64,000 nucleotides of DNA from an uncultured Acidobacteriaceae bacterium (lineage in GTDB: Bacteria; Acidobacteriota; Terriglobia; Terriglobales; Acidobacteriaceae). A program made the position numbers and the translations under genes. The notes beneath the pieces are model-generated. The model ran no database searches, was not told the origin of the DNA, and saw only the letters and a program-made list of their open reading frames with translations. Below are positions 26,872 to 34,736 of the stretch, piece by piece (position 1 is the stretch's first letter; each line of letters starts with the position of its first letter). The stretch spans positions 124,001 through 188,000 of the forward strand of contig CAINJJ010000009.1 in the NCBI GenBank assembly GCA_903849645.1, in the 5' to 3' direction.

Positions 26872-28611
26872 ATGACCTTAAGACTCCTTCGCACTCCCGC
26901 GGCTTTCGTGTTCCTGACGGCGCTGCTCGCAAGTTCCCTTTCGGCGCAAACGCGGCCCGCCGCGCCTGAGAGCCCCTATGGCGGCTCCACCGTCGAGGAG
27001 ATCATCGCCCGCATCAACGACCAGATCATCTCGCGGTCCGACTACGACCGCGCCTTGAAGGAGTTGGACAACGAGGCGCGCCAGCGCGGAGCCTCCATGC
27101 AGGAGACCTCGGCGGCCCACAAGGACCTGCTGCGCAACCTCATCGACCAGCAGCTCTGGCTCTCCAAAGGCAAGGAACTCAACGTCACCGGCGAAACCGA
27201 GCTCGTCAACAGGCTCAACGAGATCCGCAAGCAATACAATCTCGAAACCATGGAAGATCTGGAAAAGGCCGCACGCGAACAGGGCGTCTCCTTTGAGGAC
27301 TTCAAGGCCAACATCCGCAACGGCATCATCACCCAGGAGGTGATGCGCCAGGAAGTGGGCCGCAGGGTTCAGTTCACCCCCGGCGAAGCCCAGCGCTACT
27401 ACGAGCAGCACAAGACCGAGTACTCCCAGCAGGAGAGCGTCACCCTCTCTGAGATTCTCATCTCCACCGGCACCCCCACCCCCTCCCTCGCGGAGAAGGG
27501 CGCCGTCGAGCCCGACGATCCGGCCAGGATCGCCGCCGCCAAGGCCAAGGCCGACGAGATTGAAGCCAAGCTCCACGCCGGCGGCGACTTCGCCCAACTG
27601 GCCCGCAGCTTCAGCGACGGCCCCACCGCGGCTCAGGGCGGCGACCTCGGACAGTTCCAGCGTGGCAAGCTCGCCAAGGTCTTTGAAGACCAGGCCTTCC
27701 CCCTCAAGACGGGCCAGTTCACCGAGCCCATCCGCACCAAGCAGGGTTACGTCATCCTCAAGGTTGTCCAGCACGTGCAGGGCGGCATCCCGGAGTACAA
27801 GGACGTGCAGCAGCAGGTCGAAGAGGCCTTTTACATGAGCCGCATGGAGCCGGCCATGCGCGGCTACCTCACCAAGATGCGCGAAGACGCCTTCATCGAC
27901 ATCAAGCCCGGCTATACCGACACCGGCGCCAGCGTGCGCCAGACCAAGCCGGTCTATAGCTCTTACACCCCGCCCGCTCCCAAGAAGAAAAAGAAGATCG
28001 AGCGCACCCGGTTCCGTGAGACCGCCCGCAGCTTCCGCCAGAAGTCGGCCGCGCAGCCTGTGGCGACAGCGCCCGCCCCCGTGACCCCGACCCCCGCGGC
28101 CGCCCCGGCCAAGGCTGGCAAAAAGAAGGGCAAATCCACCGATCTGGCGACCATGAAGCCCGGCAAGAAGGAAAAGATCCGGCTCGGCCAGTCTCCTCAG
28201 AAGACCCTGCCCAGCGCGCCGGAGACCAAGACCGAGGACGCCGGCGCAATCCAGCCCGAGCAGACAGCGAACGCCGCGCAGGAGCCGGTCAACCCCCTCG
28301 AAGCCAACACCAAGCCCGAGGTCAAGAGCCGCTTCAGCGCCCGCGCCAAGCTCCCCAAGGCTCCCAAGCCCCTGGGGCCGCAACTCGACCCCCAGGCGCC
28401 CGCCGCGCCTGACTCCGCTGAAGTGGCCGACCGCCAGACCCAGGCAGGCCCCCTCGGCCTGGCCGGCGACACCGCCAGCAAGAAGAAGAAAAAGGCCACC
28501 ACCACCGGCGACAAGGTGCGCCTGGCCAACAAGAAAAAGACCGACGAGCAGCCCCAGGGCGATGTGCCCCTCGGCCCAGCGCCCGCGCCGGCCCCGGCGC
28601 CTCAAAAGTAA
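26872..28611 (+). CDS. SurA-like periplasmic peptidyl-prolyl isomerase with a long basic tail
   Basis: 579 residues. There is a signal peptide (TPAAFVFLTALLASSLSAQ), a SurA N-terminal domain (EEIIARINDQIISRSDYDRAL to about residue 180) and one parvulin domain (about 185-310, VTLSEILIST ... GDFAQLARSFSDGPTAAQGGDLGQFQRGKL). A low-complexity tail of about 210 residues rich in Lys, Pro and Ala follows (APKKKKKIERTRF, PTPAAAPAKAGKKKGKS, ending in Ala-Pro repeats). SurA chaperones unfolded outer-membrane proteins. A TACAAT hexamer at 26814-26819 may be its -10. Confidence 0.88.
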   Translation: MTLRLLRTPAAFVFLTALLASSLSAQTRPAAPESPYGGSTVEEIIARINDQIISRSDYDRALKELDNEARQRGASMQETSAAHKDLLRNLIDQQLWLSKGKELNVTGETELVNRLNEIRKQYNLETMEDLEKAAREQGVSFEDFKANIRNGIITQEVMRQEVGRRVQFTPGEAQRYYEQHKTEYSQQESVTLSEILISTGTPTPSLAEKGAVEPDDPARIAAAKAKADEIEAKLHAGGDFAQLARSFSDGPTAAQGGDLGQFQRGKLAKVFEDQAFPLKTGQFTEPIRTKQGYVILKVVQHVQGGIPEYKDVQQQVEEAFYMSRMEPAMRGYLTKMREDAFIDIKPGYTDTGASVRQTKPVYSSYTPPAPKKKKKIERTRFRETARSFRQKSAAQPVATAPAPVTPTPAAAPAKAGKKKGKSTDLATMKPGKKEKIRLGQSPQKTLPSAPETKTEDAGAIQPEQTANAAQEPVNPLEANTKPEVKSRFSARAKLPKAPKPLGPQLDPQAPAAPDSAEVADRQTQAGPLGLAGDTASKKKKKATTTGDKVRLANKKKTDEQPQGDVPLGPAPAPAPAPQK

Positions 28612-28859
28612 AGCAACCGCTACCAACCTGCCGGGCCTGGGATTCGCATCTCGGGCCCGGTTCTCTTTTGGCCCCGCTTTCTGCCGAAGCTCCCCTGCCC
28701 GGCGCTCGCAAAATGGCCTGATGCGCTCGCCTTCATCCTCCGGCCTTGGAATTCGATCGTGATATTCTTGACCGGCATTGCGGCTAACGCCGTCTCTTCC
28801 GCGCAATTTCTTGAATTCACTTCAGCCCGCGTCCCAGTCCGTCTCCATCAGGAATCCCC

Positions 28860-29855
28860 ATGAAAGACATCTACATCGCCGACCTGGCCTCCTTTGAAGA
28901 GGGCAAGCCATTTGACGGCTACTTCCTCGTCCTCGCCAAGCAGCAGCGCACCACCCAGACCAACAAGCCCTACCTCAGCCTCACCCTGGGAGACAAGACC
29001 GGCCAGCTTGAGGCCCGCATCTGGGACCCCGGCGACTCCCGCATCGCCCGTGACTTTGACCGCGGCGACATCGTCAAGGTCCGCGGCGGCGCCTCCCGCT
29101 TCAAAGACACATTGCAGTTGAAGGTGGACCAGCTCCGCAAGGCCGCCGCCAACGAAGCCGACAAGGCCGACATGCTGCCCTCCACCACCTACGACGTCGC
29201 CGGCCTCTGGAGCCAGTTGCTCGGCTTCGTCGACAGCTTCACCGAGCCCGACCTCAAGCGCCTGCTCACCGCCATCCTCGCCGACCCTGCCCTGGCGCAG
29301 AACTACCGTGAAGCCCCCGCCGCCAAGCAGCTCCACCACGCCTGGCTCGGCGGGCTGCTCGAACACGTCGTCAGCCTGCTCACCCTGGCCGAACGCGTCG
29401 CCCCCCACTACCCTATCCTCCACCGCGACCTGCTCATGACCGGCGTCATCCTCCACGACATTGGCAAGGTCCGCGAACTGAGCTGGGACCTGGGCTTCGA
29501 GTACACCGTCGAGGGCAGCCTCCTCGGCCACATCCAGATCGGCTCCGCCCTCGCCGAGCGCACCATGGACAGCCTGCCCGGCTTCCCGCCTCGCCTCAAG
29601 CTGCTCGTCTTGCACATGATCCTCTCGCACCACGGCAAGCTCGAGTTCGGCTCTCCCAAGCTCCCCATGATCCCCGAAGCCCTGGTGCTCAACTTCCTTG
29701 ACGACCTCGACGCCAAGATGCAGGCCATGCAGGGCGAGTTTGACAAGTGCCTCCGTGAAGGCAAAGGCCCCGACGAGCTTACAGGCAAAGTCTGGGCCCT
29801 CGACCAGCGCCAGTTGCTCAACACCCGCCGCTGGCTCGCTGAAGCCGAAGAATAG
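28860..29855 (+). CDS. YhaM-like 3'-5' exoribonuclease (OB fold + HD domain)
   Basis: 331 residues. An N-terminal OB-fold (about 1-100, GYFLVLAKQQRTTQTNKPYLSLTLGDKTGQLEARIWD) binds nucleic acid. The HD phosphohydrolase domain has LHHAWLGGLLEHVVSL, the metal doublet GVILHDIGKVREL and HMILSHHGKLEFGSP. This matches the YhaM/KH-independent exonuclease group that degrades single-stranded RNA or DNA from the 3' end. The gene is flanked by intergenic repeat R1 downstream. Confidence 0.85.
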   Translation: MKDIYIADLASFEEGKPFDGYFLVLAKQQRTTQTNKPYLSLTLGDKTGQLEARIWDPGDSRIARDFDRGDIVKVRGGASRFKDTLQLKVDQLRKAAANEADKADMLPSTTYDVAGLWSQLLGFVDSFTEPDLKRLLTAILADPALAQNYREAPAAKQLHHAWLGGLLEHVVSLLTLAERVAPHYPILHRDLLMTGVILHDIGKVRELSWDLGFEYTVEGSLLGHIQIGSALAERTMDSLPGFPPRLKLLVLHMILSHHGKLEFGSPKLPMIPEALVLNFLDDLDAKMQAMQGEFDKCLREGKGPDELTGKVWALDQRQLLNTRRWLAEAEE

Positions 29856-29936
29856 CGGCGCCTTGCTCTCGTTCCAGTTCGCCCTGCAGGAGGGAGCTGG
29901 GGGCTTCACAATCTGCGGAAAAATTCGATGGGGAAG

Positions 29937-30062
29937 GCACGAAGTGTCAGGGCACGACTTCAGTCGTGCCATAAAGGCAATCAAATCAACAGGGCTTCAG
30001 TCCCTGGGGGCACGCTTTTGAGGCTTCCTCCCCAAGAGAAAGGCCTTTTTTCGCAGCCTCTT
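29937..30062 (-). repeat. Dispersed palindromic repeat R1, copy at 29.9 kb
   Basis: The core palindrome GGCACGACTTCAGTCGTGCC is at 29951-29970. In minus orientation about 120 nt align with the element at 47.56-47.68 kb: a GGCTGCGAAAAAGGCC block, then CCCCCAGGG-CT-AAGCCCTGTTGATT, then the palindrome and CCTGACACTTCG. It is intergenic between the YhaM-like and papain-fold genes. Confidence 0.8.
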
Positions 30063-30141
30063 CAGCCCCCTGAAAACCGGTCCAATCCTCCGGGCCTTCC
30101 GGCCCGGATCAGGACAATCCGCAACCAGTACCGCTGTGGTC

Positions 30142-30726
30142 CTAGGGATCGATGACCGGAAGCCACGCCGGATCGCCCAGCAAGTGACCAACGTAGATCA
30201 ACTGACTCTGCGCGATGTTCGCCACGTCGCTCGGCGCCATGCACTGCGACGGGGTCGTCGTCAGCGGCAGCCCACCCTGCTTGAAGGCCTCCAGCACCAG
30301 TTGCGAGCAGAAGAAGGTTGCCGGATTGGGTCCGATCAGGCGGCACAGAATCCAGCTTTGCGACAGAACCGCCCCTTTAAGGCTGTACGGCCTTCCCACA
30401 TTTGAAGACGCGTACTTGATGATTCGATCGGCAATGACCGCTGTCATCCCTGGCGCGCGGTAAGCAACCGCCAGCACATCGTCCTGCAGCGCCTGCGTGA
30501 GCGCGTGCTTGGTCACTCCCGTCCCGATCGCCTCAATCACGTCGCCGCCCCCGGCATAGAGCGCCGCATGGCTGACCGTGGACCCGGTGAAAATCCGAAT
30601 TCCCTCGGAGGTTACCGCCCGCGTGGTTGAAATAATGATGTCGGCCGGTTGCAGGGCGCTGGCGTCAATGCACACGCCTCCGCCGCCCGCCGGTGTCAGG
30701 GCAATTGGCTTCTGAAACCAGGGCAT
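30142..30726 (-). CDS. Permuted papain-fold (NlpC/P60-LRAT-like, YiiX-type) protein
   Basis: 194 residues without a signal peptide. The order of catalytic-like elements is permuted: His in GSTVSHAALYAGGGDVIEAI comes before Cys in FFCSQLVLEAFKQGG, as in YiiX/LRAT-like amidases and acyltransferases. Between them lies YRAPGMTAVIADRIIKYASSNVGRPY. Such proteins hydrolyse peptidoglycan-type amides or lipids; the substrate here is unknown. It is flanked by repeat R1 on one side and toxin-antitoxin genes on the other. Confidence 0.75.
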   Translation of the reverse strand: MPWFQKPIALTPAGGGGVCIDASALQPADIIISTTRAVTSEGIRIFTGSTVSHAALYAGGGDVIEAIGTGVTKHALTQALQDDVLAVAYRAPGMTAVIADRIIKYASSNVGRPYSLKGAVLSQSWILCRLIGPNPATFFCSQLVLEAFKQGGLPLTTTPSQCMAPSDVANIAQSQLIYVGHLLGDPAWLPVIDP

Positions 30727-30873
30727 GCATCTGCTCCTTGATTAGGTTGCGAATATAGTGCGCCGCTCAACCGGGAATGTACAGGGCTAACTGCCATGGG
30801 AACCCATTTTGGCCCATTGTTGCGGGGGCGCTTCTCGCTGACTCGACCCGGAAGCGCAACTCCAGCGACGGCC

Positions 30874-31314
30874 TCAATGGCCTTGTTCGCCGCCATGGAC
30901 CCTGCGCCGATAGTCCTCCGGTGTCTCGATCGCAAACCCTGTCTGCCCAGCCGGCGCCAGCAAATCCTCGTCGCCGGTCACCAGCACATCGGCATTCCCG
31001 CTGTGCGCCAGATCCAGAAATAGCTGATCTTTTGCGTCTCTACAGGGCACTGGGCAGGTCTCCGCAATCTCGACCGGCTCACAGCAAGGGATGTGGTTCG
31101 CCAGGGCTTCACGTTGCTCGCCAGGAGTAAGTCGAAACTTCGGATAAGCCAGTATGCGCATCAGCTCCATGGCCGTCGCGCGCGAAACCAGGGCCTCGCA
31201 AAGCCCGCCTTGCCAATGGCCGACCAGCCAGCTCAACCTGCCTTTGCCGAATAGAAGCGCGGAAATCACCACATTTGTGTCAAAAACGACTCGCCATTTC
31301 ACTGGCGCTCTCAC
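30874..31314 (-). CDS. PIN-domain toxin (putative type II TA toxin)
   Basis: 146 residues from a GTG start whose first bases overlap the antitoxin stop by 4 bp (GTGA). PIN-fold acidic residues are visible in VVFDTNVVISALL, ATAMELMRILAYPKF, DAKDQLFLDLA and VTGDEDLLA. The GKGRLSW and FRLTPGEQ region fits the COG1569-like PIN group. It probably cleaves RNA when freed from the AbrB-type antitoxin encoded just upstream. Confidence 0.88.
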   Translation of the reverse strand: MRAPVKWRVVFDTNVVISALLFGKGRLSWLVGHWQGGLCEALVSRATAMELMRILAYPKFRLTPGEQREALANHIPCCEPVEIAETCPVPCRDAKDQLFLDLAHSGNADVLVTGDEDLLAPAGQTGFAIETPEDYRRRVHGGEQGH

Positions 31315-31535
31315 GGGTTTTCCCGTGCCCAGGTGATCGCATCGGCTACGTCCTGCTCCGTAATCCCAAGCTGGGCGAGTTTTGCGCGAATCTCATCCAG
31401 GCGGCTCGCCCGCAGCGGCTTGAGCGTAATCGCGACGCCGTCCGTGCTGACCTCGAAGTGCTCGACCCCGGCAAACTGCCTGGCCACCGCCTTCGGCAGC
31501 GTCAGTTGGTTCTTGACGGTCAATTTGGCCAGCAT
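31311..31535 (-). CDS. AbrB/MazE-type antitoxin
   Basis: 74 residues. The swapped-hairpin AbrB DNA-binding domain is recognisable from LAKLTVKNQLTLPKAVARQF and HFEVSTDGVAITLKPL. The remaining helix DEIRAKLAQLGITEQDVADAI likely binds the PIN toxin. GAGGTG precedes the ATG. A perfect 8-bp inverted repeat (31558-31584) just upstream is a good candidate for its autoregulatory operator. Confidence 0.85.
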   Translation of the reverse strand: MLAKLTVKNQLTLPKAVARQFAGVEHFEVSTDGVAITLKPLRASRLDEIRAKLAQLGITEQDVADAITWARENP

Positions 31536-31557
31536 GGCTCACCTCTTTCAAGGAAAC

Positions 31558-31584
31558 AAGGAAATCTTGCTCCATTATTTCCTT
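31558..31584 (-). promoter_or_regulatory. Candidate operator of the AbrB-PIN module
   Basis: AAGGAAAT (31558-31565) and ATTTCCTT (31577-31584) form a perfect inverted repeat with an 11-bp spacer, 23 bp upstream of the antitoxin start. Confidence 0.55.
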
Positions 31585-31587
31585 ACC

Positions 31588-31642
31588 CCACAAACCAGTC
31601 CCACTGCTCCTTGCTCAGCGGCACTACGCTGAGCCGCCCGAT
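31588..31642 (-). repeat. Direct repeat: duplicated 3' end of the EVE-domain gene
   Basis: 55 bases match 32471-32525 at all but 3 positions. The copy still encodes the EVE C terminus (IGRLSVVPLSKEQWDWFVG against IGRLSVVPLSREQWDWFVA) in minus orientation, but lacks the rest of the gene. It flanks the toxin-antitoxin pair at 31729-32419. Confidence 0.85.
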
Positions 31643-31663
31643 TGCCCCGTCCCCTTGCCACGC

Positions 31664-31700
31664 CGGGTGCCCAAAATCTCGCCGCCAAGACCTGGGATAG
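31664..31700. repeat. Dispersed repeat family R2, copy e
   Basis: GGGTGCCC and GACCTGGGA arms around a CTCGCC centre, as in copies at 41829 and 47876. It lies between the EVE remnant and the antitoxin gene. Confidence 0.45.
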
Positions 31701-31728
31701 TGAGCTTCCCAACCCCGGGATCTTCCCC

Positions 31729-32052
31729 TCAGGCCAGCATCTTCAATCCGTGCTTCTCGACAATATCCAATAACTTGAGCGCCATCCCGCTGGGACGCTT
31801 TGCGCCGGATTCCCACTTCTCGATCGTGGATTCGCTGGTGTTGAGATAGCGGGCAAAAACCGGTTGGCTGACATGCTGGCTCTCGCGGATCTGCTTGATG
31901 CGTCCGGGTTCCAGCGAGGCCGGGGCCAAGAGGCAGGAAGCGTCGAATCGCCTCATCGTCGCCTTGTCAATCGTCCCGATGCGAAACATGGCGGAAGCAC
32001 TGCTATGGATTGCTTCAAAAGCGTCGCTGTTGTATTTGCGTTTCTTGGTCAT
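31729..32052 (-). CDS. HigA-like XRE-family antitoxin
   Basis: 107 residues from ATG 32052 (the open frame extends further upstream but overlaps the toxin). The N-terminal half (MTKKRKYNSDAFEAIHSSAS ... IDKATMRRFDASCL) and the HTH (GRIKQIRESQHVSQPVFARYLNTSESTIEKWESGAKRPSG) are typical of the antitoxins paired with RelE/HigB2-type toxins. It would neutralise the toxin and repress the operon. The gene order, toxin first, is that of higBA modules. Confidence 0.87.
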   Translation of the reverse strand: MTKKRKYNSDAFEAIHSSASAMFRIGTIDKATMRRFDASCLLAPASLEPGRIKQIRESQHVSQPVFARYLNTSESTIEKWESGAKRPSGMALKLLDIVEKHGLKMLA

Positions 32053-32419
32053 GGCATATCTCCACGAGTTCGTTGAACTGAACTTCCTTTGCGATGTCGG
32101 CATCTGTCTTCCGGGCAAACAGAGCGGCAAACGCGCGGAATTCTACGAGTTCGTCGTCATCGATATTGGCCCGATCCTTCTTTGCGAACAGAAAAGCATA
32201 GACCCAATACCGCCCCCCCTTGGCCAGAATGATCGAGCGGTAAAGATTCTTGCCAAGGCGCTTCTTGAAAACCCCACCACCCAAATCGTCGGCCTGTCCC
32301 AGCATCACTTGGCGAATGGCGATGCAAAGCTCGACATCCGCGATGTGCGCCTTCCGGGCAGCTTTCGAGAACCAGGATGTTTTGAAAACCCGTTCCGGTC
32401 GTTCTGGCGGGTCTGGCAT
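32015..32419 (-). CDS. RelE/HigB2-like toxin
   Basis: 134 residues; overlaps the downstream antitoxin by 38 bp. The RelE-like core is KTSWFSKAARKAHIADVELCIAI ... GGGVFKKRLGKNLYRSIILAKGGRYWVYAFLFAKKDRANIDDDELVEF, matching the group of RelE-fold toxins that cleave ribosome-bound mRNA. TATACT on the minus strand (32426-32431) ends 6 nt before the ATG without a Shine-Dalgarno. A perfect palindrome (32429-32445) overlaps that hexamer, consistent with repression by the antitoxin. Confidence 0.87.
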   Translation of the reverse strand: MPDPPERPERVFKTSWFSKAARKAHIADVELCIAIRQVMLGQADDLGGGVFKKRLGKNLYRSIILAKGGRYWVYAFLFAKKDRANIDDDELVEFRAFAALFARKTDADIAKEVQFNELVEICHDQETQIQQRRF

Positions 32420-32428
32420 GAGCTAAGT

Positions 32429-32445
32429 ATAGCACCTGGTGCTAT
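32429..32445 (-). promoter_or_regulatory. Palindromic operator overlapping the -10 of the higBA-like operon
   Basis: ATAGCACC-T-GGTGCTAT, 8-bp perfect arms around one base. It overlaps the TATACT hexamer (32426-32431, minus strand) 10 nt upstream of the toxin start, the position expected for an autorepressing HigA-type antitoxin. Confidence 0.7.
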
Positions 32446-32465
32446 CGAAGCCTGCAATGAAATCG

Positions 32466-32846
32466 TCATGCCACAAACCAGTCCCACTGCTCCCTGCTCA
32501 GCGGCACCACGCTCAGCCGCCCGATCACCACCAACGGCGAACCCGCAAACAGCGCCTCCGCCTTGATCTCCGCCAGCGTCTTCGGCTTCTTGAGCCGCTT
32601 GCCCACCTTTACCTTCACCACCGGCACCTTGGGGTCTGTCGGGTCCACGCTCAACACCGTGCCCGTCCCTACCGCCGTCCGCTCCTCGCCCGTGTGATAG
32701 AAGATCCACTTCGCGCCCGCCTTCATCTCCCGCAAGTGCTTCACGGCGGTGGTGTTGGTCACGTTGTCCCAGATCGTCTCCTTGTCCCGCAAGAAGTCGT
32801 CAAAGCTGTACACATCCGGCTCGGTCTTGAAGAGGAAGTAGCTCAT
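32466..32846 (-). CDS. EVE domain-containing protein
   Basis: 126 residues from ATG 32846 (ATG 32855 also possible). The EVE/PUA-like fold is clear from MSYFLFKTEPDVYSFDDFLRD, TIWDNVTNTTAVKHLREMKAGAKWIFYHTGEERTAVG and VIGRLSVVPLSREQWDWFV. EVE domains bind modified bases in DNA or RNA; stand-alone members have unknown targets. TAGTAT (32854-32859, minus strand) ends 7 nt before this ATG. The last 55 bp are duplicated at 31588-31642. Confidence 0.92.
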   Translation of the reverse strand: MSYFLFKTEPDVYSFDDFLRDKETIWDNVTNTTAVKHLREMKAGAKWIFYHTGEERTAVGTGTVLSVDPTDPKVPVVKVKVGKRLKKPKTLAEIKAEALFAGSPLVVIGRLSVVPLSREQWDWFVA

Positions 32847-32913
32847 GCGCTTCATACTATGCGAGACCCGGCTGAACCGGGAATCGCCCGTCCCGCATGG
32901 TACCCTGACGCAG

Positions 32914-33450
32914 ATGTTCGACCCTGAAATCCTGATGACCAATGGCCGCGAGGCGCGCGCCGAAAACCGCCTGGAAGAGTCCCGCGACCTCTTCGCTCAG
33001 GCCGTCGCGGAGTGCCGCTGGGTCAAGGACAACACCCTCCTCGCCCGTGCCCTCAAGGGCCTTGCCCAGGCCGAACGCGACCTGCAGCACCCCACCACCG
33101 CGCTCCAGTGCTATCGCGAAGCCGCCCAGATCTACCGCGCTCTCGACGACCGCCTCGCCTACGCCCACACCATCCGCCACTCGGCCGACGTCCACCGCGG
33201 CCAGAACACGCTCCCCGACGCCGCCCGGCTCTATGAAGAGGCGCTGGAGATCTACCGCACCCACCCCGACGCCCTCCCCCTCGACCACGCCAACGCCCTC
33301 CGCGGTTTCGCCCTCCTGCAGGACGCCGCCGGCCACCCCGAGGAAGCCCTCTTCCTCTGGCAGGGCGCCAGCCATCTCTACTCCGCCGCGGGCGTTCAAG
33401 CCGGATTCGCCGAAGCCGAACAGCACATCGCCTTCCTCCTCGGCCGCTAG
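32914..33450 (+). CDS. Tetratricopeptide-repeat protein
   Basis: 178 residues from ATG 32914. Helical repeats are visible: LLARALKGLAQAERDLQHPTTALQCYREAAQIYRAL, HTIRHSADVHRGQNTLPDAARLYEEALEIYR and ALRGFALLQDAAGHPEEALFLWQGA. No signal peptide; probably a cytoplasmic scaffold. TACCCT at 32901-32906 ends 7 nt before the ATG. It diverges from the EVE gene with 67 bp between the two starts. Confidence 0.82.
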   Translation: MFDPEILMTNGREARAENRLEESRDLFAQAVAECRWVKDNTLLARALKGLAQAERDLQHPTTALQCYREAAQIYRALDDRLAYAHTIRHSADVHRGQNTLPDAARLYEEALEIYRTHPDALPLDHANALRGFALLQDAAGHPEEALFLWQGASHLYSAAGVQAGFAEAEQHIAFLLGR

Positions 33451-33453
33451 CCC

Positions 33454-33525
33454 CTGAGTCCCTAATCCCTCAGTCCCTCAGTCCCTCAGTCCCTGGTCCC
33501 TCAGTCCCTCGCCCTGACTCCCTGT
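33454..33525. repeat. Short tandem repeat of CAGTCCCT-like units
   Basis: At least six imperfect 8-9-bp units of the type TCAGTCCCT in the aroC upstream gap. Related TCCCT-rich runs occur at 8028-8072 and 38346-38373. Confidence 0.75.
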
Positions 33526-33548
33526 TCTACCGTTACAATCAAAGAGCT

Positions 33549-34727
33549 ATGATTCGTTTCTCAACCGCCGGAGAGTCGCACGGAGAAGCCCTCACTGCCC
33601 TCGTCTCCGGACTCCCGGCAGGCGTGCCCGTCGATCTCGACTTTGTCAACCGCGAACTCTGGCGCCGTCAGCAGGGATATGGCCGCGGCGGGCGCATGAA
33701 AATCGAGACCGACAAGGCCCACGTCCTCTCCGGCGTCCGCCACGGCCAAACCATCGGCGCGCCCATCGCCATTGAGATCGTGAACCGCGACTGGAAGAAC
33801 TGGGAAGAAAAGCTCCCCGTCGGCGCCGGCGACCCGGCAAAGCACCAAGCCGTCGCCTCGCCCCGTCCCGGCCACGCCGACCTGGCCGGCGCCCTCAAAT
33901 ACAACTTCCCTGACGCCCGTTACGTCCTCGAGCGCGCCTCGGCACGCGAGACCACCTCCCGCGTCGCCGCCGGCGCCTTTGCCAAGCTCATGCTCCGTAC
34001 CCTCGGCATTGAGGTCCTCAGCCACGCCATCCGCGTGGGCCGCGTCGAGCTCGAGCGTTCCGCCGCCTGGGATGAAATCGTCGCCGTCAACGCCAAAGAC
34101 GAGGTCATGCTCGGCTGCGTAGACCCCGCCACCGAAGCCCGCATGAAGGAAGAGGTCGAAGAGGCCGCCCGCACCGGCGACACCGTAGGCGGCGTCTTTG
34201 AGGTGGTGGTCCACGGCGTGCCCGCCGGCCTCGGCACCTACGTCAACTGGGACGAGCGCATGGACGGCCTGCTCGCCATGGCCGTCATGAGCCTCCAGGC
34301 CGTCAAGGCCGTTGAAATCGGCCGTGGCGTGGTCGCCGCTGAGACCTTCGGCTCCCGCGTCCACGACCCCATCCAGTACGCCGCCGAGCCCAACGGCCAG
34401 CCCACCCGCTTCACCCGCCCGCAAAACAACGCCGGCGGCATCGAGGGCGGCGTCTCCAACGGCGAAGACATCGTCGTCCGCGGCTATCTCAAGCCCATCT
34501 CCACCCTCCGCCGCCCCCTGGAGTCGGTTCGCTTTGACACGCGCGCATCCACCAGCGCCAGCTACGAGCGGTCTGACATCTGCGTGGTCCCCGCCGCTGG
34601 TGTGGCCGCCGAGGCCATGGTCGCCCTCACCATCGCCGGCCTCGCCCAGCAGAAATTCGGCGGTGATTCGGCCCTTGAAATGCAACGGAATTTTGCCGGA
34701 TACATCGAACAGATACGGAGATATTGA
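33549..34727 (+). CDS. aroC: Chorismate synthase
   Basis: 392 residues. The family signatures are intact: GESHGEALTALVSGLPAG near the N terminus, RRQQGYGRGGRMKIETDKAHVLSGVRHGQTIGAPIA, the Arg-rich FMN site DLAGALKYNFPDARYVLERASARETT and the C-terminal FDTRASTSASYERSDICVVPAAGVAAEAM. It converts EPSP to chorismate with reduced FMN. TACAAT at 33534-33539 ends 9 nt before the ATG. def follows after 9 bp, so aroC, def, fmt and rsmB are likely one operon. Confidence 0.97.
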   Translation: MIRFSTAGESHGEALTALVSGLPAGVPVDLDFVNRELWRRQQGYGRGGRMKIETDKAHVLSGVRHGQTIGAPIAIEIVNRDWKNWEEKLPVGAGDPAKHQAVASPRPGHADLAGALKYNFPDARYVLERASARETTSRVAAGAFAKLMLRTLGIEVLSHAIRVGRVELERSAAWDEIVAVNAKDEVMLGCVDPATEARMKEEVEEAARTGDTVGGVFEVVVHGVPAGLGTYVNWDERMDGLLAMAVMSLQAVKAVEIGRGVVAAETFGSRVHDPIQYAAEPNGQPTRFTRPQNNAGGIEGGVSNGEDIVVRGYLKPISTLRRPLESVRFDTRASTSASYERSDICVVPAAGVAAEAMVALTIAGLAQQKFGGDSALEMQRNFAGYIEQIRRY

Positions 34728-34736
34728 AAGACTCAA

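Noticed and set aside
26878..28806. 642-codon minus-strand frame opposite the SurA-like gene
   Set aside because: Leu/Gly-rich shadow of a high-GC gene; no start signal or domain.
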